Assembly: GCF_001954135.1 (NCBI RefSeq)
Contig: NZ_MBEQ01000121.1
Location: 1 to 61,762, forward strand
Reading direction: 5' to 3'
DNA: 61,762 bases
From: Mycobacterium sp. GA-1841
GTDB lineage: Bacteria; Actinomycetota; Actinomycetes; Mycobacteriales; Mycobacteriaceae
Of this stretch, positions 25,874 through 34,604 are shown piece after piece (positions within the stretch are counted from its first letter, which is position 1; each line of letters begins with the position of its first letter). The notes below the pieces were generated by a model. The model saw only the letters and a list, made by a program, of their open reading frames with translations, was not told where the DNA came from and ran no database searches. A program made the translations under genes and the position numbers.

Positions 25874-26263
25874 TCAGCCGATGGAACCGTGCACGGTCGG
25901 GCTGCTGCCGATCGTCGACTCGGGGGTGACCGCCGGGCCCTGGGATTGCGCCTCCTCGGCCAGGCCGATGCATTCGCCGCTGTTGGCGCCGGTGCACGGG
26001 ATGGCCCCGCCGCCGCCGGGCTCGCTCACCGCGGGCAGGTTGGGGTTGCCCGGGATGCCGGTGAAGGAGCTGGGGGAGTTCGGCACGGTGTGCGGGACGC
26101 ACTGTCCGCTGTAGAGGTCTTCTTCTTCGCCTGACGGGCACGCCAGCCCCGGGCCAGACGAGGCCGGCACGGTCAGCACGGCAACGGCCGGGGCAGCGGC
26201 CACAGCGACCGCGAATCCGCAGCCGAGGATCAGTCGTCGCATCGAGATGGGGAGGGTCGCCAT
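25874..26263 (-). CDS. Small secreted cysteine-containing protein, paralogue 1
   Basis: A 129-aa protein with a Sec signal peptide (hydrophobic core LILGCGFAVAVAAAPAVAVL, about residues 10-30). The mature part has the family pattern ACPSGEEEDLYSGQC, VPNSPSSF, IPGNPNLPAV and IPCTGANSGECIGLAEE, with four cysteines that could form two disulfides. It resembles proteins annotated in mycobacteria as intersectin-EH-binding protein Ibp1; that name says little about role. Its last 47 bases are identical to those of paralogue 3. ATG 26263 or GTG 26269 could be the start. Confidence 0.78.
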   Translation of the reverse strand: MATLPISMRRLILGCGFAVAVAAAPAVAVLTVPASSGPGLACPSGEEEDLYSGQCVPHTVPNSPSSFTGIPGNPNLPAVSEPGGGGAIPCTGANSGECIGLAEEAQSQGPAVTPESTIGSSPTVHGSIG

Positions 26264-26373
26264 CGTCACGCTTTCTCTAGGTATTCGATTGTTTCGTCGC
26301 CGAGGATTCTATGGAAGCTGGGAAGAATCTGCATCAGTTCTATGAGGTGCCTGGCAAAGCGGTGACCCCGCTT

Positions 26374-26709
26374 CTAGGGACTGGCGCTGATGGTCGAGCG
26401 CGGAATGGCCCGCGGCCCCTCGGCGGCATCCTCTTCGGCCAGACCGATGCATTCCCCGGCGTTGTGCCCGGTGCACGGGATCGCTCCGCCGCCGCCGGGC
26501 TCGTTCACCGCGGGCAGGTCGGGATTACCGGGGATGGCGCTGAACGGGGACGGTGAATTCGGCACCAGAAACGGGGTGCAGACGGTCGTGTAGACATCCT
26601 CTTCCTCGCCGGACGTGCACGTCGCATGTGCCGTCGGTGTACCCGACCACATCGACAGGGCGAATCCGGTGACGGCCACCGCCAGTGCGGCGGGCAGAGG
26701 TGACTTCAC
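26374..26709 (-). CDS. Small secreted cysteine-containing protein, paralogue 2
   Basis: A 111-aa protein starting at GTG 26709 with a short signal peptide (PAALAVAVTGFALSMW, cleavage near THAHA-type sequence TAHA-T). The mature part repeats the family pattern: CTSGEEEDVYTTVC, LVPNSPSPF, IPGNPDLPAV, IPCTGHNAGECIGLAEED. It lacks the STVHGSIG-type end shared by paralogues 1 and 3. Middle gene of three tandem minus-strand copies. Confidence 0.78.
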   Translation of the reverse strand: MKSPLPAALAVAVTGFALSMWSGTPTAHATCTSGEEEDVYTTVCTPFLVPNSPSPFSAIPGNPDLPAVNEPGGGGAIPCTGHNAGECIGLAEEDAAEGPRAIPRSTISASP

Positions 26710-26777
26710 GCTCAGCAGTTTAGGGCTGCTGGACGGTTACTGTGCGGTCTCTGCGGCGGGACTGTGACCGCGCGAGA

Positions 26778-27155
26778 TCAGCCGATGGAACCGTGCACGG
26801 TCGGGCTGCTGCCGATCGTCGACTGCGGGACCGGTTCGGGGCCTTGGGCCTGTTGCTCTTCGCCGAGGCCGATGCACTCACCCGAGTTGGCGCCGGTGCA
26901 GGGGATGTCACCACCACCGTTCGGCGCGTTCACCGCGGGCAGGTTCGGGTTGCCCGGGATCGGTGAAAATGGTGAGTTCGGCACCAGGTCGGGGACACAC
27001 ACCGTGGTGTAGGTGTCCTCGCTCTCGCCGTTGGGGCAGGAGGCGAGAGACTGCGATCCCGTGGCGAGGGCGGTGATCCCGGGAGCTGTCAGCAGCGCTG
27101 CGGCCACACCGGCCGCGACGGTGAAACGGCGGATGCGAAGCGGGGAGATGGCCAT
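26778..27155 (-). CDS. Small secreted cysteine-containing protein, paralogue 3
   Basis: A 125-aa protein with signal peptide (FTVAAGVAAALLTAPGITAL) and mature family pattern SCPNGESEDTYTTVC, LVPNSPFSPIPGNPNLPAV, IPCTGANSGECIGLGEE. It is the most upstream of the three. The last 47 bases (26778-26824) are identical to 25874-25920 of paralogue 1, evidence of recent duplication or gene conversion. The 253 bp between it and the divergent hydratase gene hold no operator I recognise. Confidence 0.8.
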   Translation of the reverse strand: MAISPLRIRRFTVAAGVAAALLTAPGITALATGSQSLASCPNGESEDTYTTVCVPDLVPNSPFSPIPGNPNLPAVNAPNGGGDIPCTGANSGECIGLGEEQQAQGPEPVPQSTIGSSPTVHGSIG

Positions 27156-27408
27156 TGTCGCGCTGTCCCTTCGGAGTCTGACAAGTTTGCTGAAAGACCG
27201 GCCGACGTAGGCTGGTCCGCCGTTGTTGGTTTTTCAAGATTCTACTCGTCACAAGGGGAAACGGTTGTGCAAGTGGCGTGTGGACGGCGCCGCCGACAGC
27301 TGGCTGTGAGTCGACTGTAGGATAGCTGTGACGCCGGTGTGAGCCGGTCGCCGTGATACACGTAAGGTGCAGTTTGTTAAGTGCCCTTCCCCACCTGCGA
27401 GGTATCCA

Positions 27409-28317
27409 ATGGCCAGTTCCGACGACGCAACCCGCCAGGTCGAATACGAGACACTCGATGACGGACGCATCGCCCGGATCTGGCTGAATCGTCCCGGCGC
27501 CCAGAACGCCCAATCCCGCACTCTGCTGGTGCAACTCGACGAGGCCTTCGGCCGGGCCGAGGCCGACGACGCGGTGCGGGTGGTGATCCTGGCCGCCCGC
27601 GGCAAGAACTTCTCCGCCGGCCACGATCTCGGCTCCGAGGAGGCGCTGGCCGAGCGCCAACCGGGCCCCGGCCAGCACCACACGTTCCGCGGTTACGGAG
27701 CCACCGCGGCCGGGGTGGCCGAACGAACCTACTTGCAGGAGTGGCACTTCTACTTCGAGAACACCCGGCGCTGGCGCGATCTGCGCAAGATCACCATCGC
27801 TCAGGTGCAGGGCAACGCCATCTCTGCGGCGCTGATGCTGATCTGGGCGTGCGACCTGATCGTGGCGGCCGACGACGCGAAGTTCAGCGATGTCGTCGGC
27901 GTACGGATGGGCATGCCGGGCGTCGAATATTACGCCCACCCATGGGAATTCGGTGCCCGCAAGGCCAAAGAGCTGTTGCTGACCGGTGATTCGATCGATG
28001 CCGACGAGGCCTACCGACTGGGCATGGTGTCCAAGGTGTTTGCCCGCGACGAACTCGAAGACAAGACGCTGGAATTCGCCCGCCGCATCGCCGAACGGCC
28101 GACGATGGCGGCCCTGCTGGTGAAGGATTCGGTCAACGCGGCCAGCGACGCGATGGGCTTCACCGAGGCGCTGCGGCACGCGTTCCACATCCACGAGCTC
28201 GGGCACGCGCACTGGGCGTCGGCCAACGAGAACCGCTGGCCGGTCGGCATGCCGCCGGATGTTCCCGATTGGCGCACATTGGGCGCACCCAAGCCGGCTC
28301 GCCGTGATACACCTTGA
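27409..28317 (+). CDS. Enoyl-CoA hydratase/isomerase family protein
   Basis: A 302-aa crotonase-fold protein. It has ARIWLNRPGAQNAQS, the oxyanion loop KNFSAGHDLGSEEA near residue 65, and QGNAISAALMLIWACDLIVAADDAKF, followed by a C-terminal trimerisation region. An insertion near residues 80-120 and the C-terminal WASANENRW are longer than minimal hydratases. ATG 27409 (MASSDDATR) is preferred over an upstream in-frame TTG. It precedes the SDR gene by 39 bp and probably acts on the same acyl-CoA substrate. Confidence 0.82.
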   Translation: MASSDDATRQVEYETLDDGRIARIWLNRPGAQNAQSRTLLVQLDEAFGRAEADDAVRVVILAARGKNFSAGHDLGSEEALAERQPGPGQHHTFRGYGATAAGVAERTYLQEWHFYFENTRRWRDLRKITIAQVQGNAISAALMLIWACDLIVAADDAKFSDVVGVRMGMPGVEYYAHPWEFGARKAKELLLTGDSIDADEAYRLGMVSKVFARDELEDKTLEFARRIAERPTMAALLVKDSVNAASDAMGFTEALRHAFHIHELGHAHWASANENRWPVGMPPDVPDWRTLGAPKPARRDTP

Positions 28318-28323
28318 CCTGAC

Positions 28324-28337
28324 GAGAACCTGTTCTA
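28324..28337. promoter_or_regulatory. KstR-like palindrome before the SDR gene
   Basis: GAGAACCTGTTCTA contains the perfect palindromic half-sites AGAAC and GTTCT spaced by two bases and matches TnnAACnnGTTnnA at all fixed positions except the first (G for T). It lies 19 bp upstream of the SDR start, between it and the hydratase stop. Confidence 0.6.
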
Positions 28338-28356
28338 GTTCGCAAGGAGTCCAGCA

Positions 28357-29193
28357 GTGCAGCTGTCGTTGGCGGATCGTACGTATTTGGTGACCGGCGG
28401 CGGTAGCGGCATCGGCAAAGGTGCCGCGGCCGCGATCGTCGCCTCCGGCGGTAACGCGCTGCTGGTCGGCCGCAACGCCGACAAACTCAGCGCCGCCGCC
28501 GAAGAACTCGAAGCCCTCGGTCCGGGCTCGGTGCGCTACGAACCCGCCGACGTCACCGACGAGGACGAGGTCCGCCGCGCCGTCGATGCCGCCACCGCCT
28601 GGCATGGCCGGCTGCACGGCGTGGTGCACAGCGCCGGCGGTTCGCAGACCATCGGCCCGATCACCCAGATCGACTCCGAATTGTGGCGCCAGACCGTCGA
28701 TCTCAATGTCAATGGAACGATGTACCTGCTCAAGCACACGGGGCGGGAGATGGTGCGCGGTGGAGGAGGATCGTTCGTCGGCATCTCGTCGATCGCTTCG
28801 AGCAACATCCACCGGTGGTTCGGCGCCTACGGCGTCAGCAAAGCTGCCCTCGATCACCTGTTGATGCTGGCGGCCGATGAGCTCGGACCGTCCTGGGTGC
28901 GGGTCAACAGCATCCGACCCGGTCTGACCCGCACCGAGATGGTCGGCCCGATCATGGACGTCCCCGCCGTCACCGACGACTACAAGGCCTGCACCCCGCT
29001 GCCGCGGTTCGGCGAGGTCTCCGACATCGCCAACCTGGCGGTGTTCCTGCTCAGCGATGCCTCCGGCTGGATCACCGGCCAGACCATCAACGTCGACGGT
29101 GGGCACGGGCTGCGCCGTGGTCCCGACATCTCCGGAATGCTGGAGCCGTTGTTCGGGGCCGACGGCCTGCGGGGCGTCGTCGCCGAGTCTTAG
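28357..29193 (+). CDS. Short-chain dehydrogenase/reductase
   Basis: A 278-aa classical SDR: VTGGGSGIGKGAAAAI, HSAGG in place of NNAG, Ser in GISSIASSN, YGVSKAA as the catalytic Tyr-x3-Lys, and INVDGGHGLRRGPD at the C-terminus. GTG 28357 with AAGGAG about 8 bases upstream decides the start. The KstR-like palindrome just upstream and the adjacent hydratase suggest lipid or steroid beta-oxidation. It is convergent with the next gene, 4 bp apart. Confidence 0.84.
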   Translation: MQLSLADRTYLVTGGGSGIGKGAAAAIVASGGNALLVGRNADKLSAAAEELEALGPGSVRYEPADVTDEDEVRRAVDAATAWHGRLHGVVHSAGGSQTIGPITQIDSELWRQTVDLNVNGTMYLLKHTGREMVRGGGGSFVGISSIASSNIHRWFGAYGVSKAALDHLLMLAADELGPSWVRVNSIRPGLTRTEMVGPIMDVPAVTDDYKACTPLPRFGEVSDIANLAVFLLSDASGWITGQTINVDGGHGLRRGPDISGMLEPLFGADGLRGVVAES

Positions 29194-29197
29194 GCCG

Positions 29198-30085
29198 TCA
29201 GGCCGGGTGGTCGGCTCCGGCCTCCCACGCACTCAGGGCGCCGACGGCCGACCAGTCCAACTCGCCGCCGCCGGTGGCCAGCAGGGTCAGGAACCGGTCG
29301 CGCAGCAGGCTCGCGACGGGCAGCGGCACCTGTAGCTGCTCGCCTGCGTTCAGCGCCAGCTTGACGTCCTTGAGCCCGAGCACCGCGGCGAACCCGGCCG
29401 GGCTGAACTCCTCTCCGGCCAGCAGTCCGCCGTAGGTGCGATAGACCGGGGCGTCGAACAACGTCGAGGTCAGCAACTCCAGGTACTGCTGTTTGTCCAC
29501 CCCTGCCTTGCCTATGAGAGCCATTGCCTCACCGAGGGATTCGATCACCGAGGCAATCAGGAAGTTGCCGCTGATCTTGACGAGGTTCGCGGCCGAGGGA
29601 TCCTCGCCGAGCACGAACGTACGCTGACCCACCGCCTCGAAAACCGGGCCGACCTGGTCGAGTACGGCTGAGGGCCCGGCCGTCACGATGAACAGTCGGG
29701 CCGCCGCAGCGGCCTCGGGTCTGCCGAACACGGGGGCGCTGACGAACTCGTTGCGGGCCTCGGCGTGGGCGGCGGAGAGTCGTTGCGCGAGCGCGACGCT
29801 GATGGTCGACGACGACACGTGCACGGAGTCGGCGGGCAGCGTGGCCACGATCCCGTTGTCGCCGAAACAGACCGCCTCGACCGCGGCGTCGTCGGCCAGC
29901 ATGGTGACCACGACGTCGCCCTGACACGCGTCGGCCACCGATGCCGCAGGCAGGGCGCCCAGGGCGGCCAGCGCGGTCACCTTCTCGGGCGAGCGGTTGT
30001 ACGCGGTGACCTCGTGCCCGGCCTTGAGCAGGTTGGCGGCCATCGCCGCGCCCATGTTGCCCAGGCCGATGAAACCGATCCTCAT
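29198..30085 (-). CDS. 3-hydroxyisobutyrate dehydrogenase-like NAD(P) protein
   Basis: A 295-aa beta-hydroxyacid dehydrogenase: N-terminal Rossmann MRIGFIGLGNMGAAMAANLL, substrate loop FVSAPVFGRPEAA, and catalytic-lysine region SAANLVKISGNFLIAS. ATG 30085 is set by the Rossmann motif. It follows the 2Fe-2S subunit by 38 bp on the same strand and is probably last in the molybdenum hydroxylase transcript. The substrate is unknown; imine reductases share this fold. Confidence 0.82.
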   Translation of the reverse strand: MRIGFIGLGNMGAAMAANLLKAGHEVTAYNRSPEKVTALAALGALPAASVADACQGDVVVTMLADDAAVEAVCFGDNGIVATLPADSVHVSSSTISVALAQRLSAAHAEARNEFVSAPVFGRPEAAAAARLFIVTAGPSAVLDQVGPVFEAVGQRTFVLGEDPSAANLVKISGNFLIASVIESLGEAMALIGKAGVDKQQYLELLTSTLFDAPVYRTYGGLLAGEEFSPAGFAAVLGLKDVKLALNAGEQLQVPLPVASLLRDRFLTLLATGGGELDWSAVGALSAWEAGADHPA

Positions 30086-30123
30086 GCCTCCACTCTTACC
30101 GGTTGTTCCCGGCAAGTGAAGGC

Positions 30124-30633
30124 CTACTGCTGGCCGGCGTTGTCGAGCTGCTGGTCGGCCCCGCGGTTTACCTCGCAGGCCCGGTGCACCGCGTTGACGA
30201 TGCCCTGGTAGCCGGTGCAGCGGCAGAAGTTGCCCGACAGTCCCTCGCGGATCTCCTCATCGGTGGGGCTCGGGTTGTCGTTCAGCATCGCCGTGATGGA
30301 GGTGACGAAACCCGGTGTGCAGAAGCCGCATTGCAGGCCGTGGCATTCCTTGAGGGCGGCCTGCACCGGTGACAGTTCTCCGTCCGGGCCGGCGATGCCC
30401 TCGACCGTGGTCACCTCCTGGCCGTCCACCTGGACCGCGAACACCAGACAGGACCGGACCGCCTGACCGTCCAACAGGACCGTGCAGGCCCCGCAGGCGC
30501 CGTGCTCGCAGCCGAGGTGTGTACCGGTGAGGCCGCAGTTCTCCCGCAGGAAGTCGGCCAGCGTGACGCGCGGTTCGACCTGATCGCGGTAGTCGCGTCC
30601 GTTGACCGAAAGTGCAACGGGAAGTTCATGCAT
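30124..30633 (-). CDS. Molybdenum hydroxylase 2Fe-2S subunit (CoxS-like)
   Basis: A 169-aa protein with two [2Fe-2S] domains: the plant-ferredoxin type (CEHGACGACTVLLDG then SC) and the helical type (CGFCTPGF, then CRCTGYQGI). This is the electron-transfer subunit of xanthine-oxidase-family enzymes. ATG 30633 overlaps the FAD-subunit stop by 8 bases. The C-terminal 25 residues after the second cluster are polar. Confidence 0.88.
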   Translation of the reverse strand: MHELPVALSVNGRDYRDQVEPRVTLADFLRENCGLTGTHLGCEHGACGACTVLLDGQAVRSCLVFAVQVDGQEVTTVEGIAGPDGELSPVQAALKECHGLQCGFCTPGFVTSITAMLNDNPSPTDEEIREGLSGNFCRCTGYQGIVNAVHRACEVNRGADQQLDNAGQQ

Positions 30634-31513
30634 GGAGCGCCTCCTCGGTGACGTGCGTGACGGCCTGCGTCCAGGCTCTGGACACCATGGCGGCACCGAC
30701 CCGGGCCCGGTAGGACGCCGAACCCTGCAGATCGGAGGGGATGTCGGTGAGTTCGGACATGGCCAGTGCACCGATTTCGTCGGCGGCCAGGCCGCCGATC
30801 GGAGTGCCGAGCAGTGAAGTTTCGGCGCCGGTGGCCCGCAGCGGCGTGGAGCCGAGGCCCAGCAGACCGATGCCGCAGCGGGTGATCCGGTCATCCTCGT
30901 CGAGTTCGATACCGACCACCGCGCCGGCGATCGCGAAATCGCCGTGACGCCGTGCAAATTCGGCGATACCGAACCCACTGCGGCCCGCTGCGACCGGGAA
31001 GCGCACTGCGGTGAGGATCTCGTCGGAGGCCAGCGAGGTCTCCCACAGGCCGGTGAAGAACTCCGTCGCGGGGATCTCGCGCGTGCCGCGTGCGGAGGTG
31101 GCCTCGATCGTGGCGTCGAGCGCCAGGGCGACGGCCGCATATTCGGCGGCCGGATCGGCGTGCGCGATCGCGCCGCCCAGGGTGCCGCGACTGCGGATCT
31201 GGAAGTGCCCGATGTGCGGCGTGGCCAGCGTCAGCAGCGGAACCGACTCGGCGACCTCGTCGTCGAGCCCGACCATGGCGTGCGGGGTCGCGGCGCCGAT
31301 GCGAACCTCGTTGCCCTGCAACGTGATGTCGTTCAGCTCGGCGATTCGCGAGATGTCGATCAGATTGTCGAAGTGGGTCAGGCGCATGGCCAGCATCGGC
31401 ACCAGGCTCTGCCCGCCGGCCAGGATCTTGGCGTCCTCGCCGTACTCACCGAGCATCGCCACGGCCTCGGCCACATCCGCGGGCCGGTGGTAGGCGAACG
31501 GGGCGGCTTTCAT
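30626..31513 (-). CDS. Molybdenum hydroxylase FAD subunit (CoxM-like)
   Basis: A 295-aa FAD-binding subunit. FAD motifs are AGGQSLVPML near residue 33 and TLGGAIAHADPAAEY near 105 (commonly TIGG). The C-terminal CO-dehydrogenase flavoprotein domain follows. The ATG overlaps the CoxG-like stop by 4 bases and its stop overlaps the 2Fe-2S gene, so the subunits are translationally coupled. Confidence 0.88.
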   Translation of the reverse strand: MKAAPFAYHRPADVAEAVAMLGEYGEDAKILAGGQSLVPMLAMRLTHFDNLIDISRIAELNDITLQGNEVRIGAATPHAMVGLDDEVAESVPLLTLATPHIGHFQIRSRGTLGGAIAHADPAAEYAAVALALDATIEATSARGTREIPATEFFTGLWETSLASDEILTAVRFPVAAGRSGFGIAEFARRHGDFAIAGAVVGIELDEDDRITRCGIGLLGLGSTPLRATGAETSLLGTPIGGLAADEIGALAMSELTDIPSDLQGSASYRARVGAAMVSRAWTQAVTHVTEEALHA

Positions 31514-32211
31514 GACACCAACCGCAGCAGCGCAGCGTGCAGGTCCTCGGACGTTATCCCGCTGCTCGTGCGCTTGTTGCGACCCGTGCGGCCCAACAGG
31601 AATCCGAGCACGCCGGCGGCGGCGACCGCACCGATGGCCGGGGCGAAACGCTTGGCCATCGGCACCGCCATCACCTTGGCCAGGGCCAGCGCGTTGATCG
31701 GCGCGGCCTCCTGCGGTGTTTGCGGGGTTTCACCGGCATCGGTTCCGGCGGTGGGTGCCTGCGTCGTCCCGCCGGTCAGCTCGGCTTCCAGGCTGCGCGC
31801 GAACTGATCGATCAGGCTGCCGGCCACGTCGGCCAGCACGCCGCGGCCGAACTGGGCGGCTTTGCCGGAGATGGCCAGATCGGTGGTGACGACGACGGTC
31901 GTGGATTCCCCCTCGTCTTTGAGTTGGGCGGTCACCACGGCCGAGGCGGTGCCGTTGCCGCGGGTCTCCTTGCCGCTGGCCTTGAGCACCACCCGCTGAG
32001 CGGCGGTGTCTTTTTCCTGGAACGTGGCCTCGCCCTTGTACGACACCGTGATCGGGCCGACCTTCACCTTGACCGCACCGGTGAAGTCGTCACCGTCGAC
32101 GCTCAGCAGGGTGGCGCCGGGCAGGCACGGTGCCACCCGCTCGACATCGGTGAGCACCTCCCAGGTTTTCGCTGCCGGTACCGCGACCCGGAATTCGTTG
32201 TTGAGCTCCAC
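31510..32211 (-). CDS. CoxG-like SRPBCC protein with C-terminal membrane anchor
   Basis: A 233-aa protein with an N-terminal START/SRPBCC domain of the CO dehydrogenase subunit G type (ELNNEFRVAVPAAKTWEVLT; VAPCLPGATL), a Pro/Thr/Gln-rich linker near residue 150, and a hydrophobic C-terminal segment (AIGAVAAAGVLGFLLG) before a basic tail. The GTG at 32211 is 2 bp from the large-subunit stop. In Oligotropha, CoxG recruits the enzyme to the membrane; the anchor here fits that role. Confidence 0.83.
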   Translation of the reverse strand: MELNNEFRVAVPAAKTWEVLTDVERVAPCLPGATLLSVDGDDFTGAVKVKVGPITVSYKGEATFQEKDTAAQRVVLKASGKETRGNGTASAVVTAQLKDEGESTTVVVTTDLAISGKAAQFGRGVLADVAGSLIDQFARSLEAELTGGTTQAPTAGTDAGETPQTPQEAAPINALALAKVMAVPMAKRFAPAIGAVAAAGVLGFLLGRTGRNKRTSSGITSEDLHAALLRLVS

Positions 32212-32213
32212 GA

Positions 32214-34604
32214 TTAGTGGTCCCTTTCTTGTGATGCCTGCGAACGTTCGATGGCTTCGACGATGGCCGCCGGGGTGGCCGGCAGCGTCGTCAGGGTGAC
32301 TCCGAGCGGGGCCAGGGCGTCGTTGACGGCATTGATCACCGCCGGGGTCGAGCCGATGGCGCCGCCCTCACCCGCGCCCTTGTAGCCGCCGACCCCGGGG
32401 CCGGGGATCTCGACGTGGCCGTACTCGATCACCGGGACCTCGGTGGCGGTGGGCAGGAGGTAATCGACAAACGTTGAGGACAGCGGGTTTCCGGCGTCGT
32501 CGTAGGAGAGCTTTTCCAGCAGCGCGCCGCCGATGCCCTGCACGGTACCGCCGGCGATCTGCCCTTCGACCACGTTGGGGTTGATCATCGGACCGACATC
32601 CTCGCTGACGATGTAGCGGGTGAGCGTGACGTGGCCGGTGACGGTGTCGACCTCGCAGGTGCAGGCGTGGGTGGCATTGGCCCAGTGGATCGGGGCGGTG
32701 GGCGGTGCGGTGTAGCGGGCGGTTGCTTCCAGGTTCGCCGAGATGCCCGGTGGCAGCATCTGTGGTTCGTAATGCGCGCGGTAGGCCAGGTCGGCGAACG
32801 TGACGCTCTTCGCCGGATCGTTGCGCGCGGTCGCTTTCGAGCCGGCCAGTTCGATCTCGGATTCCTCGACCTCCAGACGGGCCGCGGCCATCGCGACCAG
32901 CTGGTTGCGCAGGATCGTGCCGGCCTCGTTGACCGCGCCCGCGGTCATCGGGGCGCTGCGGCTGCCTTGGGTGCCCGCGCCGTACGGCGTCACCGCGGTA
33001 TCGCCCTGGATTGTGGCGACATCGTCGATATCAGCCCCCAGTGCGTCGGCGGTCAGCTGAATGACGGTGGTTTCCAAGCTGTTTCCGGTGGACCCGCCAT
33101 TGACGTACACATTGATCTTGCCGGTGGGCTCCATCCGGATCGTGCAGCCCTCGCTGGCCAGATGGCCCGTGGCCGCGCCGGTGGGCTCGATGTAGGCCGA
33201 GAAGCCCAGCCCGAGATAGCGACCCTGCGCCAGTGCCTCGGCCTGTTCCTTACGGAAGCCCTCGTGATCGAGGATCTTGACGGCCTGCTCGAACGTTTCG
33301 ATGGGGGCGACGTGGTCGTAGGGCATGCCGTTGGGGTTGAAGTACGGCATCTCGTCGCCGCGGAGCAGATTCTTGCGTCGCAGGTCGACCGGATCCATGC
33401 CCATCTTGCGGGCGGCGATGTCGAGAAGGATTTCGCGGGTCAGGGTTTCGTACTGCCAGGGCCCGCGGTAGGCGTGCAGGCCCGCGGTGTTGGAGAACAC
33501 CGTCTTGTAGTTGAAGCTGGCTTTGGGAACCCGGTAAGGCCCGGGGAAGAACATGCCGATGGCCGCGGTGGTGAGCACCGGGTAGGGGGTGGGGTAGGAG
33601 CCGACGTCCTGGATGAAGTCGATGTCGGCGGCCAAGATGTTGCCGTCGTCATCAAAAGCTATGCGCGCCATTCCATCCACATGCCGAGACTGCCCGGCCG
33701 ACATCAGGTTCTCCCGGCGGTCCTCGATCCACTTCAACGCTGTGCCTGAGCGCGCGTTCGACGTCGCGGTGGAAACCTTGCGCGCGGCCAGCATGACGCA
33801 CATGTCCTCACGCATCGGCACGACCTTCTGACCGAATCCGCCGCCGGTGTCGCGCATGATGACCCGCACGTGCTGGGCCGGGATGCCGAGCAGGCGGGCG
33901 GCGAACGCGCGCAGTTCGTGCGGGGTCTGGGTGGAGGCCCAGATGGTCAGTTCGCCTGCCGAAGTGCCAGTGGCCGACCACTCCGCCACCATGCCGCGGC
34001 ATTCGATCGGCACCGGCACATGCATCTGCTGATAGATGTGTTCCTTCACCACGTGCGCGGCCGAACCGAAGACCTCTTCGTCCGGTGGCATGCCGGCCAT
34101 GCCACCGGCGTTGTTGTCCGGGAACGCCTCGTGGACGCTGACGTCGGAGGTCAGCGCCTGGCGGAAGTCGGCGATCGCCGCCAGGGGCTCGTAGTCGACG
34201 TCGACGAGGTCGGCGGCGTCCTCGGCGACATACCGACTCTCGGCGATGACGAGGGCCACCGGATCACCGACGAACTTCACCTCACCCTCGGCCAGGGGTG
34301 GCCGTGGCGTGTCCGGCACATCCTTGCCGGCGACGGCGTGCCAGGCCTCCTTGACCTCGGGGTTGAGATCGGCCGCGGTGAGCACCGCGTGCACCCCGGG
34401 CAGGGCCAGGGCGGCGGTGGCGTCGACGGTGGTGAACCTGGCATGCGCGTAGGGACTCCGGACGAAGCAGACGTGCAGCAGGCCAGGTCGGGAGATGTCG
34501 TCGACGTAGGTTCCGCGTCCGGTCAGCAGGCGGGTGTCCTCCACCCGTTCGACTCGTCTGCCGGCATAGCGGGTCGCGACGGTCTCCGGTACGGCTGACG
34601 CCAT
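32214..34604 (-). CDS. Molybdenum hydroxylase large (molybdopterin) subunit
   Basis: A 796-aa xanthine-oxidase-family large subunit. Seen: N-terminal RRVERVEDTRLLTGRGTYVDD, molybdopterin loops GGGFGQKVVP and QGSRSAPMTAG, and the active-site base in KGAGEGGAIGSTP near residue 760. The loop that is AYxCSFR in form I CO dehydrogenase is AYRGPWQYE here, so it is not a form I CO dehydrogenase. ATG 34604 (MASAVPETV) is chosen over an upstream start that adds 30 unlikely residues. First gene of the cluster; substrate unknown. Confidence 0.87.
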   Translation of the reverse strand: MASAVPETVATRYAGRRVERVEDTRLLTGRGTYVDDISRPGLLHVCFVRSPYAHARFTTVDATAALALPGVHAVLTAADLNPEVKEAWHAVAGKDVPDTPRPPLAEGEVKFVGDPVALVIAESRYVAEDAADLVDVDYEPLAAIADFRQALTSDVSVHEAFPDNNAGGMAGMPPDEEVFGSAAHVVKEHIYQQMHVPVPIECRGMVAEWSATGTSAGELTIWASTQTPHELRAFAARLLGIPAQHVRVIMRDTGGGFGQKVVPMREDMCVMLAARKVSTATSNARSGTALKWIEDRRENLMSAGQSRHVDGMARIAFDDDGNILAADIDFIQDVGSYPTPYPVLTTAAIGMFFPGPYRVPKASFNYKTVFSNTAGLHAYRGPWQYETLTREILLDIAARKMGMDPVDLRRKNLLRGDEMPYFNPNGMPYDHVAPIETFEQAVKILDHEGFRKEQAEALAQGRYLGLGFSAYIEPTGAATGHLASEGCTIRMEPTGKINVYVNGGSTGNSLETTVIQLTADALGADIDDVATIQGDTAVTPYGAGTQGSRSAPMTAGAVNEAGTILRNQLVAMAAARLEVEESEIELAGSKATARNDPAKSVTFADLAYRAHYEPQMLPPGISANLEATARYTAPPTAPIHWANATHACTCEVDTVTGHVTLTRYIVSEDVGPMINPNVVEGQIAGGTVQGIGGALLEKLSYDDAGNPLSSTFVDYLLPTATEVPVIEYGHVEIPGPGVGGYKGAGEGGAIGSTPAVINAVNDALAPLGVTLTTLPATPAAIVEAIERSQASQERDH

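Noticed and set aside
26908..29232. 774-residue minus-strand frame over the hydratase and SDR genes
   Set aside because: Antisense to two proteins with clear catalytic motifs; content is shadow-like.
30124..34604. Aerobic form I carbon monoxide dehydrogenase
   Set aside because: The diagnostic AYxCSFR loop is absent (AYRGPW instead), and no cox maturation genes are seen.
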